Source: Novosphingobium indicum (GTDB taxonomy: Bacteria > Pseudomonadota > Alphaproteobacteria > Sphingomonadales > Sphingomonadaceae). From it: a stretch of DNA of 64,000 nucleotides. Below are positions 47,741 through 58,909 of the stretch, one piece after another. The translations under genes were made by a program, and so were the position numbers. Each line of letters opens with the position of its first letter. Position 1 is the stretch's first letter. Below the pieces are notes generated by a model that saw only the letters and a list, made by a program, of their open reading frames with translations, was not told the origin of the DNA and searched no databases. The stretch is from the NCBI RefSeq assembly GCF_014645195.1, contig NZ_BMLK01000017.1, forward strand, positions 1 to 64,000. The letters run 5' to 3'.

Positions 47741-48091
47741 GTGAAGCACGTCATCAATCTCGCCCTCGCGGATTCGCCGGGGGCATTGCCAGACGAAGCA
47801 GCCGCGATGGCAGCGGCACAGCTCGACTACGTCCACATCCCGGTGCCATTCGATACGCCCGGCGAATCGCATTTCGACGCTTTCGCAAAGGCCATGGCCA
47901 AGGCCGCCGGCGAGCCCGTTCACGTCCATTGCATCATGAACTGGCGTGTCTCTGCCTTCGTCTATCGGTGGAACCGGCTGTGCGGCATGGATCAGGAAAA
48001 GGCGCGAGCGCTGATGCACGTGCAATGGGATCCCGCCTCCAGCGAGCACAAGGATGCCGCAGCCTGGGCAGCGTTCGTAAACCGCGCCTGA
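47741..48091 (+). CDS. tyrosine-phosphatase-like protein, start uncertain
   Basis: From the first available normal start (GTG 47741) the product has 116 residues, but the same frame is open back to 47561 and the upstream part reads like the true N-terminus (ITDPDDIACWQRIDAGLTT, from 47636). Only ATA occupies the position where an ATG would be expected. The core fits the dual-specificity phosphatase fold found in DUF442-like proteins: VKHVINLAL, VHIPVPFDTP, then HVHCIMNWRVSAF. The Cys-to-Arg spacing is C-x4-R, not the C-x5-R of active phosphatases, so catalysis is doubtful. Confidence 0.6.
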   Translation: MKHVINLALADSPGALPDEAAAMAAAQLDYVHIPVPFDTPGESHFDAFAKAMAKAAGEPVHVHCIMNWRVSAFVYRWNRLCGMDQEKARALMHVQWDPASSEHKDAAAWAAFVNRA

Positions 48092-48167
48092 GCGATCCTC
48101 CGGGTGTCTCGCCCGATGGACACCAGCCGGGGCTTGCGCCACGCTGGGTGTCAGAGGGAGAGGATAA

Positions 48168-48920
48168 ATGGATTTCACCGCAGAGCACGTCGTCATCACC
48201 GGAGCCTCCAGCGGGATCGGCCTTGCCACTGCGCGGAGGATCGCCGCACTCGGCGGCACAGTGACCATGATCGCCCGCCGCGCCGACGTTCTGGAACGCG
48301 AGGCCGAAGCCATCGGCCCGGCAGCACAGTGGATCGCAGCCGACGTCGGCGACCAGCCCCGGATCACGGCGGCCATGGACGAGGCGATCGAGCGTTCCGG
48401 CCCCATAGACGGGCTGTTCCTCAACGCCGGGATCGAAGGCATGTTCGCCCCGACGCCCGATTATACCGACGAAGCCTTCGAAGCGGTGATGCGCGTTAAC
48501 GTGTCCTCGCTGTTCTGGACCTTGCGCCACGTGCTCCCGGCCATGACTGAACGGCGCAAGGGCGCCATTGTCGTCACCGGCAGCCTTGCGGCGGAAACGG
48601 GCATGGTCGGAAATGTCGGCTATCTTGCCAGCAAGCATGCCGCGCTCGGCATCGCGCGCGCCATCGCCATGGAAGCCGCGCCGCACGGCGTACGCTGCAA
48701 CGTCATCAATCCCGGCTTCATCGATACGCCGATCCTCGGCGAGGTGCCCGACAGCTTCAAGGCACAGATGGCCGGTCGTGTTCCGCAAAAGCGCATCGGC
48801 ACGCCAGAGGAAGCCGCCAACGTCGCGGCCTTTCTGCTGTCCGGCGATGCCAGCCATGTAACGGCGCAAAGCCTTGCCGTGGATGGCGGGCTGCTCGGGA
48901 CACTCATGATCGAAAGCTGA
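48168..48920 (+). CDS. SDR family oxidoreductase
   Basis: A 250-residue classical SDR. TGASSGIGLA (residue 11), ARRADVLERE after beta-2 (Arg favours NADP), LNAGIEGMF (about 84), Ser in TGSLAAE and catalytic YLASKHA (about 150) are visible, and the C-terminus has VTAQSLAVDGGLLG. It is 76 bases downstream of the phosphatase-like gene on the same strand with GGGAGAGGATAA just before the ATG. Substrate unknown. Confidence 0.87.
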   Translation: MDFTAEHVVITGASSGIGLATARRIAALGGTVTMIARRADVLEREAEAIGPAAQWIAADVGDQPRITAAMDEAIERSGPIDGLFLNAGIEGMFAPTPDYTDEAFEAVMRVNVSSLFWTLRHVLPAMTERRKGAIVVTGSLAAETGMVGNVGYLASKHAALGIARAIAMEAAPHGVRCNVINPGFIDTPILGEVPDSFKAQMAGRVPQKRIGTPEEAANVAAFLLSGDASHVTAQSLAVDGGLLGTLMIES

Positions 48921-48947
48921 CGAACAGCCCCGATCCGACGCACGTCA

Positions 48948-50003
48948 TTAGGCAGCGACGATCCGGTTGCGCCCCTGCTCCTTGGCGGCATAGAGCGCGA
49001 CGTCCGCAGCCTTGAGTGCCTCGCGGGGGGATTTGTAAGCAAAGACATCTGCGACACCCCCGGAAAAAGTGATCTGCCCGATCGGCTCGTCGGTACGGCG
49101 GTTGATGAAGTTGCGTTGGGAAAAGGCCTCGCGCACCTCGTCGAGCTGCTGACAGGCTTCCTTCTTACCCGAGCCGCGGAACAGCATGACGAATTCCTCG
49201 CCGCCATGGCGGGCGACGTGGCAATTGTCGCCGCTGATCTTGGCCAGCGAAGAAGCGATAGCCTGGATCACGCGGTCGCCGGTATCGTGCCCGTGCGTAT
49301 CGTTGATGCTCTTGAAGTTATCGATGTCGCAAAATGCCACGCTGAGCGCGTCAAGCGATGCCTGCGCCTCGCGATAGTGCTGATCGATAAGCGATTCGAA
49401 CGCGCGGCGGTTGGGCAGTCCGGTCAGGTGATCGTGATCGGCATCGCGGCGGGCCTTGGCGAGATTCGACCGCAATGTCGCGGCCTCTCGCTCACTTCGG
49501 TGCATTTCCTGTTCGAGATGCTTGGTACGTTCAAGCATCGCCCTCGCCAGTTCGGCGAGATTGAGGATTTCCGCCTGTTCCTCGGCCTCGCTGGCCTTGT
49601 CGACGTGAACCTGCATTTCGCTGTTGTATTGCGCGGCGGTCGCGCGCGCGTTGCGACTGGTCGTCGCGAAAGTTTCGAGCGAGCGTTCGAGCTTGTCGGC
49701 CATGCGCTCGACCGCATCCTCGCCATGTCGGCACTGTTCGTCGAGCCAGGCCTGGGTGACCGGCTGCCCTGCCGCACGACGTTCCGTCACCCGCCGCGCC
49801 AGTTCCGCGTCATGCCCGGAACAGATCCCGAAAGCGGCCGACAGGTTCTCCTCGGAGATTTCGAGATCGTTGCCGAGCAGGAAATGGCCGATGTCGTCCA
49901 TCAACTGCTGGCGCGCGAGATCACGGGCATTCAGACCCGTCGCCGTATCGCTGCTGTCATTCTGCTGCGGCTTTGCGCCAGAAAACAAGCTCTTGAACAC
50001 CAA
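48948..50003 (-). CDS. diguanylate cyclase (GGDEF)
   Basis: A 351-residue probable c-di-GMP synthase. N-terminal residues 30-180 are helical (LNLAELARAMLERTKHLEQEMHRSE region likely coiled coil), with no membrane helix. The GGDEF domain (about 185-345) has HDHLTGLPNRRAFE, DIDNFKSINDTHGHDTGD and an intact signature GGEEF in VARHGGEEFVMLF. The inhibitory RxxD site five residues before the signature is absent (SGDNCH), so product feedback may be weak. The unknown N-terminal domain is the sensor or oligomerisation part. Confidence 0.88.
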   Translation of the reverse strand: MVFKSLFSGAKPQQNDSSDTATGLNARDLARQQLMDDIGHFLLGNDLEISEENLSAAFGICSGHDAELARRVTERRAAGQPVTQAWLDEQCRHGEDAVERMADKLERSLETFATTSRNARATAAQYNSEMQVHVDKASEAEEQAEILNLAELARAMLERTKHLEQEMHRSEREAATLRSNLAKARRDADHDHLTGLPNRRAFESLIDQHYREAQASLDALSVAFCDIDNFKSINDTHGHDTGDRVIQAIASSLAKISGDNCHVARHGGEEFVMLFRGSGKKEACQQLDEVREAFSQRNFINRRTDEPIGQITFSGGVADVFAYKSPREALKAADVALYAAKEQGRNRIVAA

Positions 50004-50186
50004 CTACCTGCCCCCGAAATGTCGCCCCGGCGCCCTCTGCGCAATCGATTGCAATTTGCTTACGTCATCACCGTTGCCGTGTACATTTGCCCAATATCGA
50101 TAGGACATCCAATCCATCGCGGCCAAGACCTTCCATGACCATCGGCAAATCTGAAAGTCAAACACGCAAAAGCGTCTAGTGCAATC

Positions 50187-50588
50187 TCAGCCCTCGGCAA
50201 AATTGAGTTCCAGGTTCACAGCATTGGGATCGGCAACGAAAATCTGCCGAAGGCCGAGGTGCTGCAAATCGTTCACTCGATAGTCCACGCCCATCTCCTC
50301 CAGCTTGGCCTTCGTTTCCTCGAACCCGGAACACCGAAAAGCCACATGGTGGACAGCATTGGTGGATTCGCCCGGATCGTAGCCTTCGTAGCGATCCATC
50401 TGCGGATCCTTCCAGACGAGGTGGACGATCGCATTGCCATGTGAATCGCGCATCCACGCGCCCTTGAACCCCTTGCTGATCGCCGGGTTCTCCGTGCGGG
50501 TAAGTCCCATCAGGCGCTCGTAGAATTGTGCTGTCCTGTCGAGATTGTCGGTCAGAACGTTGACGTGATCGATTCCGCTGACATGCAT
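50187..50588 (-). CDS. VOC-superfamily (glyoxalase-like) protein
   Basis: A 133-residue paired beta-alpha-beta-beta-beta protein. Candidate metal ligands are His in GIDHVNV (residue 8), His in AIVHLVW (about 56), His in VHHVAF (about 79) and Glu in VNLELNF (about 128), matching glyoxalase / dioxygenase positions. It may be a dioxygenase, lyase or isomerase; no partner gene specifies which. Same strand as purU, 70 bases downstream. Confidence 0.8.
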   Translation of the reverse strand: MHVSGIDHVNVLTDNLDRTAQFYERLMGLTRTENPAISKGFKGAWMRDSHGNAIVHLVWKDPQMDRYEGYDPGESTNAVHHVAFRCSGFEETKAKLEEMGVDYRVNDLQHLGLRQIFVADPNAVNLELNFAEG

Positions 50589-50657
50589 GCTTCTCTCCCT
50601 CGTGTGCAGCCAGCTTCGTCTATCCCCGGACGGCGCGCAAGCGCTGCGAGCAGCTCC

Positions 50658-51512
50658 TCAACTCTTGAACACCACCGTCCGGCTGCCATTGAGAAGAACG
50701 CGGTCCTCGAGGTGGAGCCGCACCGCTTCGGCCAGCACGCGCCGCTCGATATCGCGCCCCTTGCGAACCATGTCCTCGGGCGTATCGGCATGGGTCACCG
50801 CCTCGACGTCCTGATGGATGATCGGCCCCTCGTCGAGATCGGCCGTCACGTAGTGCGCCGTCGCCCCGATCATCTTCACGCCGCGCGCATGGGCCTGATG
50901 ATAGGGCTTGGCACCCTTGAAGCCGGGCAGGAACGAGTGGTGGATGTTGATGCACCGACCCGACAGGAACGATGCCATGTCATCGGACAGGATCTGCATG
51001 TAGCGCGCCAGCACGACCAGCTCGGCGCGGGTGTCCTCCACCAGCTTGCGGACCTGCGCTTCCTGCTGGGCCTTGGTTTCCTTCGTCACCGGCAGGTGAT
51101 GGAACGGGATGTCGCCGATCATCGGCGTGCCGATGGCCTCGCGCGGATGGTTGCTGACAATGCCCACCACATCCATGGCGATCTCGCCTATGCGATGGCG
51201 GTAGAGCAGATCGGCAAGGCAATGGTCGAACTTGCTGACCATCAACAGCACCCGCCGGGGCCGGTCCCGCCGCAGCATCGACCAGGCCATCTGGTATTCG
51301 TGCGCGATCGGACCGAAGCCTTCGCGGATTTCCTCGCGGTCCGCCACACCCGGATCGAACGCGACGCGCATGAAGAACTTGTCTTCCGCGAGATCGTTGA
51401 ACTGCTGCGCCTCGATGATATTGCCGCCCATCTGGGCGAGGTACCCCGTCACGCGCGCAACGATGCCCGGACGATCGGCGCACGACAGGGCCAGGATCAG
51501 CGGTTCCGGCAA
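50658..51512 (-). CDS. purU: formyltetrahydrofolate deformylase
   Basis: A 284-residue enzyme releasing formate from 10-formyl-THF, balancing one-carbon and purine supply. An N-terminal ACT domain ([20 protein letters not shown], residues 6-25) is followed by the formyltransferase-type domain with [27 protein letters not shown] (about 203) and [20 protein letters not shown] (about 230). The start is TTG at 51512, with GAGGAGA upstream overlapping the stop of the preceding gene. No ATG fits: in-frame codons further upstream lie within the neighbouring gene. Confidence 0.92.
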   Translation of the reverse strand: MPEPLILALSCADRPGIVARVTGYLAQMGGNIIEAQQFNDLAEDKFFMRVAFDPGVADREEIREGFGPIAHEYQMAWSMLRRDRPRRVLLMVSKFDHCLADLLYRHRIGEIAMDVVGIVSNHPREAIGTPMIGDIPFHHLPVTKETKAQQEAQVRKLVEDTRAELVVLARYMQILSDDMASFLSGRCINIHHSFLPGFKGAKPYHQAHARGVKMIGATAHYVTADLDEGPIIHQDVEAVTHADTPEDMVRKGRDIERRVLAEAVRLHLEDRVLLNGSRTVVFKS

Positions 51513-51523
51513 GGCCCGTCTCC

Positions 51524-52543
51524 TCAGTCGCGGCCGCGATTGGCCAGTGCGGCGTCGCTTTCCACCATCAGCGATGCGATGATGTCGGCGACCGGTTCTT
51601 CCTTGGAGACCATGCCGACCGACTGGCCCGCCATCACCGAGCCGCTCTCGACGTCGCCGTCGATCACCGCGCGGCGCAGCGCGCCCGCCCAAAAATGCTC
51701 GATCTGCAACTGCGCCTCGGCCATGTCGACTTCACCGGCGTCGAGCTTACGGGCAACCTCGATCTGCTTGGCGGTGAAGACTTCCGTGCCCTTGTTCTTG
51801 AGGGCGCGGACGGGAATGACGGGCAGACGCGGATCGACCTGCACGGAGGTGATCGCATCGCGCGCGGACGCACGAAAGAACATCTTCTTGAAATCGGGAT
51901 GGGCGATGGACTCGCTCGCGCACGCGAACCGCGTTCCCAGTTGCACACCGGCGGCGCCCATCTCGAGATAGCCTGCAATGAGCTCGCCGCGCCCGATACC
52001 GCCAGCAACGAAGATAAGGTTGTCCGCAGCAAGGCTCGGCAGAATTTCCTGCGCCAGAACGGATGTCGAGACGGGACCGATGTGACCGCCAGCCTCCATG
52101 CCCTCGATCACGAGCGCATCCGCGCCGGAGCGAAGCAGCTTCTTGCCCAGTGCCAGGGTTGGCGCGAAGCAGATGACCTTGGCGCCGCTCGTCTTGATCG
52201 CCTCGACGCTTCCCTTTGGAGGGATACCGCCTGCCAGAACGACATGGCCGACACCGTGCTTCGCGCAGACGTCGATCAGGTCGAACAGCTGCGGATGCAT
52301 GGTGATGAGATTGACACCGAAGGGCTTGGACGTGAGCGCCTTCGTGCCGACGATCTCCGCATCGAGCAGGTCGGGCGTCATCGCGCCGCAGGCAATGACG
52401 CCGAAGCCGCCGGCATTGCTGATCGCCGAGACGAGATTGCGCTCCGACACCCACGACATCGCGCCGCACAGGATCGCATATTCGCTGCCGAGAAACTCGC
52501 AGCCCCGCGCCATCAGCGCCGAGGTCTTGGGGTAAGCGGCCAT
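51524..52543 (-). CDS. nitronate monooxygenase-family FMN protein
   Basis: A 339-residue TIM-barrel FMN enzyme of the NPD / 2-nitropropane dioxygenase family. Typical parts are [30 protein letters not shown] (residues 24-53, cited in parts), [14 protein letters not shown] (about 148), the phosphate-site [26 protein letters not shown] (about 183-208) and [13 protein letters not shown] near the end. Many annotated members are enoyl reductases or unknown rather than true nitronate oxygenases. The start at 52543 has GGGAG 6 bases upstream. The gene is immediately upstream of purU. Confidence 0.83.
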   Translation of the reverse strand: MAAYPKTSALMARGCEFLGSEYAILCGAMSWVSERNLVSAISNAGGFGVIACGAMTPDLLDAEIVGTKALTSKPFGVNLITMHPQLFDLIDVCAKHGVGHVVLAGGIPPKGSVEAIKTSGAKVICFAPTLALGKKLLRSGADALVIEGMEAGGHIGPVSTSVLAQEILPSLAADNLIFVAGGIGRGELIAGYLEMGAAGVQLGTRFACASESIAHPDFKKMFFRASARDAITSVQVDPRLPVIPVRALKNKGTEVFTAKQIEVARKLDAGEVDMAEAQLQIEHFWAGALRRAVIDGDVESGSVMAGQSVGMVSKEEPVADIIASLMVESDAALANRGRD

Positions 52544-52722
52544 CGAAGCTCCCATAGCCGGTTGAACGAAACGATGCGCCATAGGACGGCAGACCGTGCC
52601 AGACAAGCGGTGAGCACAGTATGGATTGAAATACAGGATCTTGCAGGATTTTCACGTGCCAACTACGAGCAATGCAGGCACAGGCGCGTGCCCCATAAAT
52701 TACAATAAAGGTTATATTTAAA

Positions 52723-53190
52723 ATGAATTCGAGGTTCCTCGGGCGCTTGCGCCAGCCGTCCAACATGCTGTTGGCGGCCGGAATCGCCGTGGTACTTGCG
52801 ACGATCGCAGGTCTCTCGTTCAGCCGCTTTTCCATCCCCGGTGCCGGTGCGACCGCGATTCCGGAAGAGACGCGGACACTCGACAATATCTCGGCGGCCA
52901 ACTTCACGCCGCAGACTCGCGCGACCCTGCTCAATATCGAAGTGAACGCAGGCATCCTCGCCGCGAAGCTTTATGACGGCGCTCCGGACAAGGCAGCCGC
53001 GTTCGACAAGGCAGCTGCGTTGATCGCGCACACCTCGCAGCTTGGCTCGGACGTCCCCCTGCCCCTGCGCAAGATGCTGTCGCAAACGGCCAAATCTGCC
53101 CTCTCGCAGCTCAATGCCGGTGAGACCGACAAGGCGGCTCGTCAGCTGCGCTCGATGCAGACGGCTCTTCGGGGCTTCCGCATGCAGTAA
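52723..53190 (+). CDS. hypothetical protein with one membrane segment
   Basis: A 155-residue protein with a single hydrophobic segment (about 14-35, NMLLAAGIAVVLATIAGLSF) and a helical, Ala-rich remainder (NFTPQTRATLLNIEVNAGIL and SQTAKSALSQLNAGETDKAARQLRSMQ). I do not recognise a family. It stands alone in a locus with lower GC just before the ATG (AAATTACAATAAAGG), suggesting a real promoter/ribosome site. Confidence 0.5.
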   Translation: MNSRFLGRLRQPSNMLLAAGIAVVLATIAGLSFSRFSIPGAGATAIPEETRTLDNISAANFTPQTRATLLNIEVNAGILAAKLYDGAPDKAAAFDKAAALIAHTSQLGSDVPLPLRKMLSQTAKSALSQLNAGETDKAARQLRSMQTALRGFRMQ

Positions 53191-55746
<2,556 letters not shown>

Positions 55747-55751
55747 TGACC

Positions 55752-55790
55752 GGCCCGGTACGGCGCCCCCCCTTGGTACCGTACCGGGCC
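55752..55790 (+). terminator. hairpin just after katG
   Basis: Perfect 12-base arms GGCCCGGTACGG / CCGTACCGGGCC with a 15-base loop. It lacks a following T tract, so it may act as an RNA stability hairpin rather than terminator. Confidence 0.55.
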
Positions 55791-55833
55791 CCATCCCTGC
55801 CGATGTTTCCCCTCGCGTCGGCAGGAACAAACT

Positions 55834-55874
55834 GCCCCGCTTCCGCCACTGACACGGAAGCGGGGCCTGCTTTT
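55834..55874 (+). terminator. Rho-independent terminator of katG
   Basis: Arms GCCCCGCTTCCG / CGGAAGCGGGGC around CCACTGACA, followed by CTGCTTTT. Confidence 0.8.
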
Positions 55875-55917
55875 AACGCCCTGCCCGCCGCTGCTCTCTT
55901 GATAATGCAACATTGCA

Positions 55918-57234
55918 ATGCGACCATCGGCGGCAATGGACGTGCAAGAGCTCTACGCAGCAAAGCTGATGTCCGCCGACGCGGCGGCGCAACTGGTTCC
56001 TTCAGACAGCCATGTGGCCATGGGTATGGCCGTGGCGGAGCCCCCGGCGCTGCTGACCGCGCTGGCCAACCGGATCGAGGCCGGAAGCCTCACCGGCATG
56101 CGGCTATGGTATTTCCATTCCATGGCCCATGCCGCGCAAAGCGTGCTGAAGCGCGAAAATCTCGGCCGGGTCAGGCCGCACTGCATGTTCCTGAGCGGCG
56201 TCGAACGCGCACTGATCAAGGCCGACCCGTCGGTGTGCGAAGACCTGATCGACTTCGTTCCCACCGCCTTCAGCGCATCGCCGCAATTGCTGCGCGAAGA
56301 GGTTTCGCTCGATACCTGCGTCACCATGGTCTCGCCAATGGGCAAGCATGGCTACTTCACCTTCGGCACCGCGAACGACTACACCTCGGTCGCGGCGCGG
56401 GCCGCCCAGCGGCTGATCGTCGAGGTCAATCCGCTGATGCCGCGCGTGTTTGGCGAATCGCCGCTGCACGTTTCCGAAGTCGATGCCATCGTCGAGCACC
56501 GCTCCCCGCTGCTTGAAGTGGGCGATCACCCACCGGCAGCGGAAGATGAGCTTATCGCGGACATCGTCGCCGGCATGATCGAGGACGGGGCCTGCCTGCA
56601 GATGGGCATCGGCAACCTGCCTGCCGAAGTGTGCAAGCGCCTCACCGGGCGCAAGGATCTCGGTATCCATACCGAGCTGCTCACGCCCGCATTCGCCAGC
56701 CTGATCCAGTGCGGCGCCGTGAACAACCGCCGCAAGGCGACTTTCCCGGGCCGCAGTGTGTTCACTTTCGCGATGGGCGACGAGGCGTTCTACGACTGGC
56801 TGGACGACAACCAGGCGGTCTATTCGCTGCCAGTCGATGTCGTGAACGATCCCCGCCATATCGCCAAGAACGACAACGTCGTCTCGGTCAACGCCACCTT
56901 GCAGGTCGACCTTTCCGGCGCCTGCAATTCCGAACACATGATGGGGCACCAGTACTCGGGATCGGGCGGCCAGCTTGATTTCGTGCGCGGCGCCAATGCC
57001 TCGATCGGCGGCATTTCGATCATCGCCTGCCGCTCGACCGCCAAGGGTGGCGCGGTAAGCCGCATCGTGCCCCGGCTCGAAGGCCCCGTGACGACCCCGC
57101 GCAATGACGTGCACTGGATCGTCACCGAACACGGCGCCGCCAATCTGCGCGGCAAGTCGCTGCGCGAACGTGCCGATGCCATGATCGCGCTGGCTCACCC
57201 CAAGTTCCGCGACGAACTGGCGCGCTCCATCTAG
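55918..57234 (+). CDS. acetyl-CoA hydrolase/transferase family protein (second copy)
   Basis: A 438-residue Cat1-type CoA transferase, paralogous to the one at 24573. Shared segments are LQMGIGNLPAEVCKRL (about residue 226), QYSGSGGQLDFVRGANASIGG (about 342) and WIVTEHGAANLRGKSLRERADAMI near the C-terminus. It likely exchanges CoA between acyl-CoA and a short acid; the pairs of donor and acceptor are unknown. An in-frame ATG at 55936 is an alternative start; neither has a strong ribosome site. It is preceded by the katG terminator and followed by a palindromic repeat. Confidence 0.84.
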   Translation: MRPSAAMDVQELYAAKLMSADAAAQLVPSDSHVAMGMAVAEPPALLTALANRIEAGSLTGMRLWYFHSMAHAAQSVLKRENLGRVRPHCMFLSGVERALIKADPSVCEDLIDFVPTAFSASPQLLREEVSLDTCVTMVSPMGKHGYFTFGTANDYTSVAARAAQRLIVEVNPLMPRVFGESPLHVSEVDAIVEHRSPLLEVGDHPPAAEDELIADIVAGMIEDGACLQMGIGNLPAEVCKRLTGRKDLGIHTELLTPAFASLIQCGAVNNRRKATFPGRSVFTFAMGDEAFYDWLDDNQAVYSLPVDVVNDPRHIAKNDNVVSVNATLQVDLSGACNSEHMMGHQYSGSGGQLDFVRGANASIGGISIIACRSTAKGGAVSRIVPRLEGPVTTPRNDVHWIVTEHGAANLRGKSLRERADAMIALAHPKFRDELARSI

Positions 57235-57262
57235 ATTCAGGCCGAAAATCCCGATCAGGAGC

Positions 57263-57337
57263 CGCTCACCCTGAGCTTGTCTAAGGGTGCCGATCGCAGC
57301 GCCGCGCCAACGCCTTCGACAAGCTCAGGACAAGCGG
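57263..57337. repeat. CCTGAGCTTGTC palindromic repeat, copy 2
   Basis: CGCTCACCCTGAGCTTGTCT on the left pairs with CCTTCGACAAGCTCAGGACA on the right around a 26-base centre. Same family as 25872-25944 and 60263-60339; here it sits between convergent genes. Confidence 0.85.
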
Positions 57338-57366
57338 GGCGCGGGGCCCATATTCCGGATGATATT

Positions 57367-57705
57367 CTAGATCCGGACAGCGCCCAGCCGTTCCACCCAG
57401 TCGGCGTGACGGCCCTTCATTTCGCGCTCCAGACCTAGCCCCAGCTCTTCCGGATCGAGCACTTCGAGTACCTCGAAGGCAATGCTGTCGGCTCCGTGGG
57501 TATTCCACGCCGCCTGTAGGCTCGGGTGCGGATGCGCGTCCTGCCGCAGGGTGAAAAACAGGCGGTTGCTGACCTTTGACAGGTCCTGCGCGCGGCCTAC
57601 CCATACGCCGTCATCCGTCCGGCAGCGCAGGGCGAAGATGCCCGACTCCACCTTGCGTTCACGGTAATCGGCCAGCGCGGCCTTGCGTTTTTGCTTGTCT
57701 GTCAT
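57367..57705 (-). CDS. GIY-YIG nuclease-family small protein
   Basis: A 112-residue protein resembling the small GIY-YIG-like proteins found in proteobacteria: residues 12-60 read YRERKVESGIFALRC, DGVWVGRAQDLSKVSNRLFFTLRQ, then PSLQAAWNTHGADSIAFEVLE. The first signature is GIF rather than GIY and YIG is replaced by WVG, so nuclease activity is uncertain. The start at 57705 is chosen over an upstream ATG at 57762 because that one overlaps a palindromic operator region. It is divergent from the DUF2239 gene, with which it shares the twin operators. Confidence 0.72.
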   Translation of the reverse strand: MTDKQKRKAALADYRERKVESGIFALRCRTDDGVWVGRAQDLSKVSNRLFFTLRQDAHPHPSLQAAWNTHGADSIAFEVLEVLDPEELGLGLEREMKGRHADWVERLGAVRI

Positions 57706-57727
57706 CGCTCGAATCCTTGTCGTTATT

Positions 57728-57779
57728 TTTACCCGGATAAATTGACTCTGGCTAAAAATCAATTTACCCGGATGAAATT
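57728..57779. promoter_or_regulatory. twin palindromic operator between GIY-YIG and DUF2239 genes
   Basis: Two copies of a 16-17-base sequence, TTTACCCGGATAAATT (57728-57743) and TTTACCCGGATGAAATT (57763-57779), lie 35 bases apart. Each is a near-palindrome (TTTA-CCGG-TAAA symmetry). The first lies 22 bases before the GIY-YIG start and the second 18 bases before the DUF2239 start. They look like operators of a TetR-type dimer controlling both divergent genes. No regulator gene is nearby. Confidence 0.65.
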
Positions 57780-57797
57780 AATTGCAGGACAGGAACC

Positions 57798-58331
57798 ATG
57801 ACCGGGCAGTGCACAGCCTTTCACGACAACACGCGCATCGCGCAGGGGACGCGCAGTGAACTCGTCGCCTCGCTGCGCGGACGCGAGAACGGCCTTATGT
57901 TGTTCGAGGATGCGACCGGAAGGATCGTCGATCTGGACTGGCGCGGCGAACCGGAAGCTGTCGAGGCTGCCCCTCCCCCACGCAAGCGTGGTCGGCCCAA
58001 GCTTGGCGTCGTGCCGCGTGAGGTGACGCTTTTGCCACGACACTGGGAGTGGCTGAACAGCCAGCCCGGCGGCGCCTCGCGCGCCCTGCGCCGGCTCGTC
58101 GACGATGCGCGCAAGGCCGATGGCGGACGCAGCACCCGCCGCACGGCGCAGGAACGCACCTATCGCTTCCTGTCTGCCATCGCCGGAGACTTTCCGCATT
58201 TCGAAGAGGCCACGCGGCACCTCTTCGCCGACGATCCCGACGGCTTCGCCATTACCATCGCCGGCTGGCCGGCCGATGTGCAGCAATACGCCAAGACACT
58301 TCTGGAACCGCCTGAAGGAGACGAGTCGTGA
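57798..58331 (+). CDS. DUF2239-family protein
   Basis: A 177-residue protein matching my memory of DUF2239: N-terminal AFHDNTRIAQGTRSELVASLR, a basic linker (PPPRKRGRPKLGVVPREVTLLPRHWEWL, about 55-82), and LFADDPDGFAITIAGWPADVQQYAKTLL near the end. The segment RKRGRPKLG resembles an AT-hook, so DNA binding is conceivable. No known function. Its stop overlaps the next GTG start (GTGA), so the two proteins are probably made together. Confidence 0.78.
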   Translation: MTGQCTAFHDNTRIAQGTRSELVASLRGRENGLMLFEDATGRIVDLDWRGEPEAVEAAPPPRKRGRPKLGVVPREVTLLPRHWEWLNSQPGGASRALRRLVDDARKADGGRSTRRTAQERTYRFLSAIAGDFPHFEEATRHLFADDPDGFAITIAGWPADVQQYAKTLLEPPEGDES

Positions 58332-58765
58332 CCCCTCGCCAGCGCCTGCTCGGCCAATTCATCGAACGCGTCTGGAACTGCGGCGATAACGCCGCCGTGC
58401 CCGAATACCTCGCCGAGACCTATACGATCCGCCACGATCCCGGTGACCCGTGGGAAGGGCGAACTCTCGATCAGGCCGGTTTTATCGAGCGCCTCGAAAC
58501 CTCGCGCGCGCCTTTCCCCGACCAGCGCTTTACCATCATACACATCAGCGAGGACGATACCTCCGTGATCATCGCCTGGACCTGGGCGGCGACGCACCGC
58601 CTGCCGATCGCCGGTTTCGAGGCAAGCAACCGCACGATCACGATGTCGGGCGCAAGTGTCTATTCGTTCGACAGGAAAGATCGCCTGACCGGCCATTGGC
58701 AGGTGTCGGACCGCCTGAGCGTGTTCCAGCAGTTGCAGCAAAATGCTGCAATGCAGCAGGCATGA
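58328..58765 (+). CDS. NTF2/SnoaL-like small protein
   Basis: A 145-residue protein of the nuclear-transport-factor-2-like fold (SnoaL-type ester cyclase family): FIERVWNCGDNAAVPEYLAETYTIRHDPGDPWEG, then FPDQRFTIIHISEDDTSVIIAWTW and TMSGASVYSFDRKDRLTGHWQVSDRL. It begins with GTG overlapping the DUF2239 stop. Such folds host isomerases, cyclases and hydrolases or simply bind small molecules; the ligand here is unknown. Confidence 0.75.
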   Translation: MTPRQRLLGQFIERVWNCGDNAAVPEYLAETYTIRHDPGDPWEGRTLDQAGFIERLETSRAPFPDQRFTIIHISEDDTSVIIAWTWAATHRLPIAGFEASNRTITMSGASVYSFDRKDRLTGHWQVSDRLSVFQQLQQNAAMQQA

Positions 58766-58909
58766 TGCTGCAGCTGCGCGGTAAACGACTGACGCACAAC
58801 GGCAAACGGAAGCCCCTCAAGCCGGTCTTCACCAGAAACTAACCGGTGTGTGCGACAGGAACGCAACGGCGACGCCATCCGGCAGCCCTCGCAACCTGAA
58901 GGAGCACCG

